Of a DNA stretch of 9,338 nucleotides, positions 6,674 to 9,338 are shown piece by piece. The position numbers and the translations under genes were made by a program. Each line of letters starts with the position of its first letter. The stretch's first letter is position 1. This stretch comes from an uncultured Candidatus Nemicrothrix sp. Lineage in GTDB: Bacteria > Actinomycetota > Acidimicrobiia > Acidimicrobiales > Acidimicrobilacustridaceae. The notes below the pieces were generated by a model that had not been told where the DNA came from, did no database searches, and was given only the letters and a program-made list of their open reading frames with translations. The DNA is taken from positions 1-9,338 of the forward strand of contig CAIKHC010000013.1 of NCBI GenBank assembly GCA_903827085.1, given 5' to 3'.

Positions 6674-7203
6674 TGTTGTACCTCCGGGACGGTGACGACA
6701 CGGCGAGCACCAACCGACACAAAGTGTCGAAGTGGGACAACCGCTGTCGGCAAAGTGAAACGATCAATATCGTCATTAACAAGTGGGGTTGTGCGCAATG
6801 CAGCAGTGAGGTCGCGTCCAACGTGGAATCTGCGTACCGAACGAGTTATCGACCACGGTGCAAGACCGAACACGCGAAGCGTGCCGGGACGAACTACTGG
6901 TTCAATGGCGAGCAATCGTCCGCCTGGGGCCAAGAGCGCGTCGATTGCATTTAGCGAAGCGGTGAGATCGGGAAAGCGAATGAGCTCGGCGACAGAGACG
7001 ACGGTGTCCCATTGATTGCCACCCGACATGACCCCGCTATCGATTGCCTCACGAAGAACGTTTCGAGCGTCGGGATCGGAAAGGTCGAGAACTCGACCAG
7101 TTGACGCCGCCAACGCCCGAGCACGACGGCGGCCGAGTTCCTCTTCGACAGCTTTGGGGAACCGGCGCTGACCTTCAACGATCACTGTTTTGCGGGTCGA
7201 CAC
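6670..7203 (-). CDS. small class I methyltransferase-like protein lacking the SAM motif I
   Basis: A 177-residue protein from GTG 7203 (MSTRKTVIVEG). RVLDLSDPDA at 37-46 stands where SAM-dependent methyltransferases carry VLDLGxGxG, so the glycine-rich SAM loop is absent. WDTVVSVAELIRFPDL at 65-80 resembles the motif IV strand, and LLAPGGRLLAIEPV at 90-103 matches the following loop and strand of the Rossmann fold. The C-terminal part, with PLRHFVSVGARR, is a family-like tail. SAM binding is uncertain. The open frame extends far upstream antisense to the dehydrogenase gene, with an ATG at 7251, but GTG 7203 has TAGCGT 7 nt ahead and avoids a promoter-containing extension. It is the first gene of a two-gene unit with the S51-like gene. 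Gene reality is supported by domain blocks and the coupled overlap; the function is open. Confidence 0.75.
   Translation of the reverse strand: MSTRKTVIVEGQRRFPKAVEEELGRRRARALAASTGRVLDLSDPDARNVLREAIDSGVMSGGNQWDTVVSVAELIRFPDLTASLNAIDALLAPGGRLLAIEPVVRPGTLRVFGLAPWSITRSVRRFHVGRDLTAALRTTPLVNDDIDRFTLPTAVVPLRHFVSVGARRVVTVPEVQQ
6681..6685 (-). promoter_or_regulatory. Shine-Dalgarno GGAGG for the S51-like gene
   Basis: On the minus strand GGAGG is followed by a 7-nt spacer and ATG 6673. It lies inside the 3' end of the upstream gene and supports the overlapping start. Confidence 0.7.
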
Positions 7204-7210
7204 GCTGAGC

Positions 7211-7216
7211 ACGCTA
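7211..7216 (-). promoter_or_regulatory. -10 box TAGCGT for the methyltransferase-like gene (leaderless start)
   Basis: On the minus strand TAGCGT is followed by 7 nt and GTG 7203, with no Shine-Dalgarno. The same hexamer precedes lysC and the FKBP gene. Confidence 0.5.
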
Positions 7217-7275
7217 GTGGGGGCACCGATTGCGGCCGCCCGGACTGGCATGAAGCACCGAAACCTACCCAGCGG

Positions 7276-7281
7276 TAACCT
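7276..7281 (+). promoter_or_regulatory. candidate -10 box TAACCT for the hydroxyacyl-CoA dehydrogenase gene
   Basis: TAACCT lies 46 nt before GTG 7328, which would give a leader of about 39 nt. That leader contains a Shine-Dalgarno, unlike the leaderless neighbours. It lies in the 124-nt divergent gap 7204-7327. Confidence 0.35.
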
Positions 7282-7313
7282 CTGTCGCTCTCCGGGATGG
7301 CCGGTGACCAGCG

Positions 7314-7320
7314 AAAGAGG
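7314..7320 (+). promoter_or_regulatory. Shine-Dalgarno AAAGAGG for the dehydrogenase gene, decides its start
   Basis: GAGG ends 7 nt before GTG 7328 but only 1 nt before ATG 7322. The spacing therefore favours the GTG, giving MAIERIGIIGSG. Confidence 0.6.
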
Positions 7321-7327
7321 AATGGCT

Positions 7328-8182
7328 GTGGCAATCGAACGAATCGGAATCATCGGATCCGGGATCATGGGCTCAGGTATCGCCGAGGTAGCCGCCAGCA
7401 CGGGACACACCGTCGTGCTGCGCTCTCGTTCGATCGACAGCGCCAACGCGATGCTCGCTGGTCTACAGAAGTCGCTCGCCCGCCAGGTCGAGAAGGGCCG
7501 CCGTGAACAAGCCGACGCCGATGCCATCGCCGCACGCGTCACTGCGACTGCCGATCTTTCCGACCTTGCCGATTGCGATCTCGTACTCGAATCAGTCGTC
7601 GAAGACCTTGATGTGAAATTGGCGCTGTTCCGTGAACTCGATGGCATCGTCAAGGCCGACGCAATCATCGCCACGAACACTTCGACACTCCCGGTCGTCG
7701 AGATGGCCATGGCCACCAACCGTCCGGGTCAGGTGTGCGGCGTTCACTTCTTCAATCCAGCGCCCGCAATGAGTCTTGTTGAAATCGTTCGCCCGATGAC
7801 AGCCGACGACGCAACCATCGCCACCGTCACTGCATTCGCACAGGCATGCGGTAAGGACCCAGTTGAAGTTGCCGACCGCGCCGGCTTCATCGTGAACGCG
7901 CTCCTCTTCCCCTATCTCAACAACGCAGTCAAGTTGCTTGAAAACGGCGTTGCATCTCGCGATGCGATCGACACCGCAATGAAGGGCGGCTGCAACTTCC
8001 CGATGGGACCGCTGCAACTCCTTGACCTTGTCGGACTCGACACCTCGGTTGCCATCCTCGATGCGCTGTATGACGAATTCCGCGATCCGAACTTCTCTCC
8101 GGCACCGCGCCTTCGTCGCATGCTGACCGCCGGCCACCTCGGTCGGAAGTCGGGCATTGGTTTCTACGACTACCGCAAGTAA
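7328..8182 (+). CDS. 3-hydroxyacyl-CoA (3-hydroxybutyryl-CoA) dehydrogenase
   Basis: A 284-residue cytosolic Rossmann-fold enzyme interconverting 3-hydroxyacyl-CoA and 3-oxoacyl-CoA, of the short single-function FadB2/Hbd/PaaH type. The dinucleotide motif GSGIMG lies at residues 10-15. Catalytic positions are Ser119 in NTSTLP, His140 in GVHFFNPAP and Asn190 in AGFIVNALL, with Glu88/Glu92 in ESVVED. The C-terminal domain has FPMGPLQLLDLVGLDT and ends LGRKSGIGFYDYRK, normal for the family. The second beta strand ends VVLRSRS: the acidic residue that usually selects NAD is absent and arginines follow, which suggests NADP(H) use. It may supply 3-hydroxybutyryl-CoA metabolism linked to the acyl-CoA mutase two genes downstream; aat starts 33 nt later. 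An ATG at 7322 is an alternative start. Confidence 0.95.
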   Translation: MAIERIGIIGSGIMGSGIAEVAASTGHTVVLRSRSIDSANAMLAGLQKSLARQVEKGRREQADADAIAARVTATADLSDLADCDLVLESVVEDLDVKLALFRELDGIVKADAIIATNTSTLPVVEMAMATNRPGQVCGVHFFNPAPAMSLVEIVRPMTADDATIATVTAFAQACGKDPVEVADRAGFIVNALLFPYLNNAVKLLENGVASRDAIDTAMKGGCNFPMGPLQLLDLVGLDTSVAILDALYDEFRDPNFSPAPRLRRMLTAGHLGRKSGIGFYDYRK

Positions 8183-8215
8183 GCCTCCGTCATCGTCGAT
8201 GACCGATTAGTCGTG

Positions 8216-8896
8216 ATGCCTATCGAGCCACCGCGTTCGCAGTGGCAACTTCCCGAGCCCGAGACCGCCGAAGAGAACGGTCTTGTTGGCATTGGTGCCG
8301 ACCTCGAGCCAGGCACTGTCCTTGGCGCGTATCGGGCGGGAATCTTTCCGATGCCATTCGACAACGGACCAAACGTGGGGTGGTGGTCACCAGACCCGCG
8401 CGGAATTCTCCCGCTCGATGCGCTGCGCGTGTCGCGATCGCTCCGACAGTCAATGGATCGTTACGACATCACTATCGATACAGCGTTCGACCAAGTTGTT
8501 CATGAGTGTGCCAACCCCGATCGCGATGGTGCGTGGATTACATCGGCCATCGACTCCGCCTATCGCGAGCTTCACCGATTGGGATGGGCGCATTCGGTAG
8601 AAACTCGCGACCGATCGACAGGCGAACTCGTTGGCGGCCTCTATGGCATCCATATCGGTGGGCTGTTTGCGGGCGAGTCGATGTTTCATCATTCTCGTGA
8701 TGCATCCAAGGTGGCGCTCGTTGGACTCGTCGAGCATTTGCGCTCACGAGGCGTGATCCTCCTTGATGTGCAGTGGCTCACCCCGCACTTAGCCAGCCTC
8801 GGAGCGGTCGAAGTCCCCCGCGCCGAGTACCTGTCTCTGCTTGCGAAAGCCCTAGCTGTTCCCGTTCACCCCTTCACTTCAGAGGGGTCACCGTGA
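8216..8896 (+). CDS. aat: leucyl/phenylalanyl-tRNA--protein transferase
   Basis: A 226-residue cytosolic enzyme that adds Leu or Phe from aminoacyl-tRNA to proteins with N-terminal Arg or Lys, marking them for N-degron proteolysis via ClpS and a Clp protease. Family blocks are in order: GLVGIGADLEPGTVLGAYRAG then IFPM near the start, GWWSPDPRGILPL, AWITSAIDSAYRELHRLGWAHSVE, ELVGGLYGIHIGGLFAGESMF, FHHSRDASKVAL, and LLDVQWLTPHLASLGAVEVPR near the end. Length is normal. The start is ATG 8216 or the adjacent GTG 8213; neither has a clear Shine-Dalgarno or a TANNNT box at 7-10 nt, so the upstream dehydrogenase mRNA may supply the transcript. The 3' end overlaps the mutase start by 4 bp (GTGA). No clpS or clpA is in the window. 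Confidence 0.95.
   Translation: MPIEPPRSQWQLPEPETAEENGLVGIGADLEPGTVLGAYRAGIFPMPFDNGPNVGWWSPDPRGILPLDALRVSRSLRQSMDRYDITIDTAFDQVVHECANPDRDGAWITSAIDSAYRELHRLGWAHSVETRDRSTGELVGGLYGIHIGGLFAGESMFHHSRDASKVALVGLVEHLRSRGVILLDVQWLTPHLASLGAVEVPRAEYLSLLAKALAVPVHPFTSEGSP
8882..8885 (+). promoter_or_regulatory. Shine-Dalgarno GAGG for the acyl-CoA mutase gene
   Basis: GAGG lies 7 nt before GTG 8893, within the end of aat. It supports the GTGA overlapping start over the internal ATG codons at 8911 and 8929. Confidence 0.5.
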
Positions 8897-9338
8897 CAAA
8901 GCAGCCATCAATGGGAGACCATGGTGATATGAGCTCGACCCCTTCTGCAGAATCGGATCGATCAGCCGATCGTCCGTGGATGATGCGCACCTACTCAGGG
9001 CACTCGACCGCGCGCGCCTCGAACGAGCTCTACCGCACCAACTTGGCCAAGGGTCAGACCGGCTTGTCGATTGCGTTCGATCTTCCAACCCAGACCGGTT
9101 ACGACCCCGATGATCCTCGCTCACGCGGCGAAGTCGGCAAGGTCGGCGTTCCCGTTGCCGAACTCGGCCACATGCGCGAACTCCTCGAAGGCATCCCTGT
9201 TGGCGGGATGAACACTTCGATGACGATCAACGCGACTGCAGCCTGGCTTCTTGCGCTCTATGTGGCTTATGCCGCAGAGAACGGTGTTGCTTCAAACGAA
9301 CTGCGCGGAACAACTCAGAACGACATCGTGAAGGAATA
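8893..9338 (+). CDS. B12-dependent acyl-CoA mutase, MeaA / ethylmalonyl-CoA mutase type (5' part)
   Basis: The first 148 codons of a large coenzyme B12-dependent CoA-carbonyl mutase; the cobalamin-binding C-terminus lies beyond the right edge. DRPWMMRTYSGHSTA, ASNELYRTNLAKGQTGLS, AFDLPTQTGYDPDD, GEVGKVGVPVAELG, MNTSMTINATAAWLLALY and LRGTTQNDIVKE follow the family order. GHSTAxASN and PTQTGYD match MeaA/ethylmalonyl-CoA mutase rather than methylmalonyl-CoA mutase, which has GFSTAEESN and ATHRGYD in the large subunit as I remember it. The enzyme would convert ethylmalonyl-CoA to methylsuccinyl-CoA in the ethylmalonyl-CoA pathway. GTG 8893 overlaps the aat stop (GTGA) and has GAGG 7 nt upstream; ATG 8911 or 8929 would shorten a non-conserved, polar N-terminus. 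The exact substrate remains inference. Confidence 0.92.
   Translation, partial: MTKQPSMGDHGDMSSTPSAESDRSADRPWMMRTYSGHSTARASNELYRTNLAKGQTGLSIAFDLPTQTGYDPDDPRSRGEVGKVGVPVAELGHMRELLEGIPVGGMNTSMTINATAAWLLALYVAYAAENGVASNELRGTTQNDIVKE

Noticed and set aside
7190..7327. Upstream in-frame extension of the dehydrogenase gene
   Set aside because: It overlaps the divergent methyltransferase-like start. The family N-terminus begins at MAIERIGIIG, behind a well-spaced Shine-Dalgarno.
6670..7719. Long 349-residue minus-strand open frame extending the methyltransferase-like gene upstream
   Set aside because: The extra N-terminal part is antisense to the dehydrogenase gene, is low-complexity Ser/Ala/Arg, and crosses the divergent promoter region. 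The family-like sequence starts at GTG 7203.
8190..8202. Inverted repeat TCATCG-T-CGATGA as an operator before aat
   Set aside because: Short, with a 1-nt centre, and common in this codon usage; no supporting second copy.

Overview
The window looks like a chromosomal housekeeping stretch from a moderately GC-rich actinobacterium. An Acidimicrobiia-type lineage is my best guess. The reasons are a tandem ArsA/Get3-like ATPase pair resembling mycobacterial Rv3679/Rv3680, an actinobacterial LysC start (MALLVQK), membrane-anchored prolyl isomerases with Ser/Thr linkers, a MeaA/ethylmalonyl-CoA-mutase-type mutase, and several apparently leaderless starts behind TANNNT boxes. The lineage is inferred from remembered sequence families, not from a search.

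Layout. (1) Positions 1-1743, plus strand: the 3' end of one ArsA-like ATPase, a complete second ArsA-like ATPase overlapping it by 4 bp, then a single-domain receiver protein with its own start signal. (2) 1795-1915: tRNA-Pro(CGG) with encoded CCA, followed by a perfect 20-bp hairpin that sits between the tRNA and the convergent asd gene. (3) 1955-4306, minus strand: lysC then asd, the first two enzymes of the aspartate family pathway (Lys, Met, Thr, diaminopimelate). lysC is broken by a reading-frame shift near 4027-4031. (4) 4366-5980, plus strand: two N-terminally anchored extracytoplasmic proteins of prolyl-isomerase folds. The first is cyclophilin-like with a degenerate active site; the second is an intact-looking FKBP. 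(5) 5996-7203, minus strand: a two-gene unit, a small methyltransferase-like protein overlapping an S51/cyanophycinase-like protein. Both seem to have lost classical active-site motifs. (6) 7328-9338, plus strand: 3-hydroxyacyl-CoA dehydrogenase, leucyl/phenylalanyl-tRNA-protein transferase (aat), and the 5' part of a B12-dependent acyl-CoA mutase of MeaA/Ecm type.

How the parts relate. The dehydrogenase and mutase fit one theme of short-chain acyl-CoA assimilation. lysC/asd form the aspartate pathway entry. The two isomerase-fold proteins probably act on exported proteins. Start signals fall into two classes. Genes that lead a transcription unit mostly have TANNNT 7-10 nt before the start and no Shine-Dalgarno. 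Coupled or leadered genes have (G)GAGG exactly 7 nt before the start.

Gene density is high and no stretch over 300 bases lacks a gene. I see no mobile element, CRISPR array, prophage or obvious new defence system. The most unusual points are the disrupted lysC, the consecutive active-site-degenerate proteins in 4366-7203, and the two-class start architecture.
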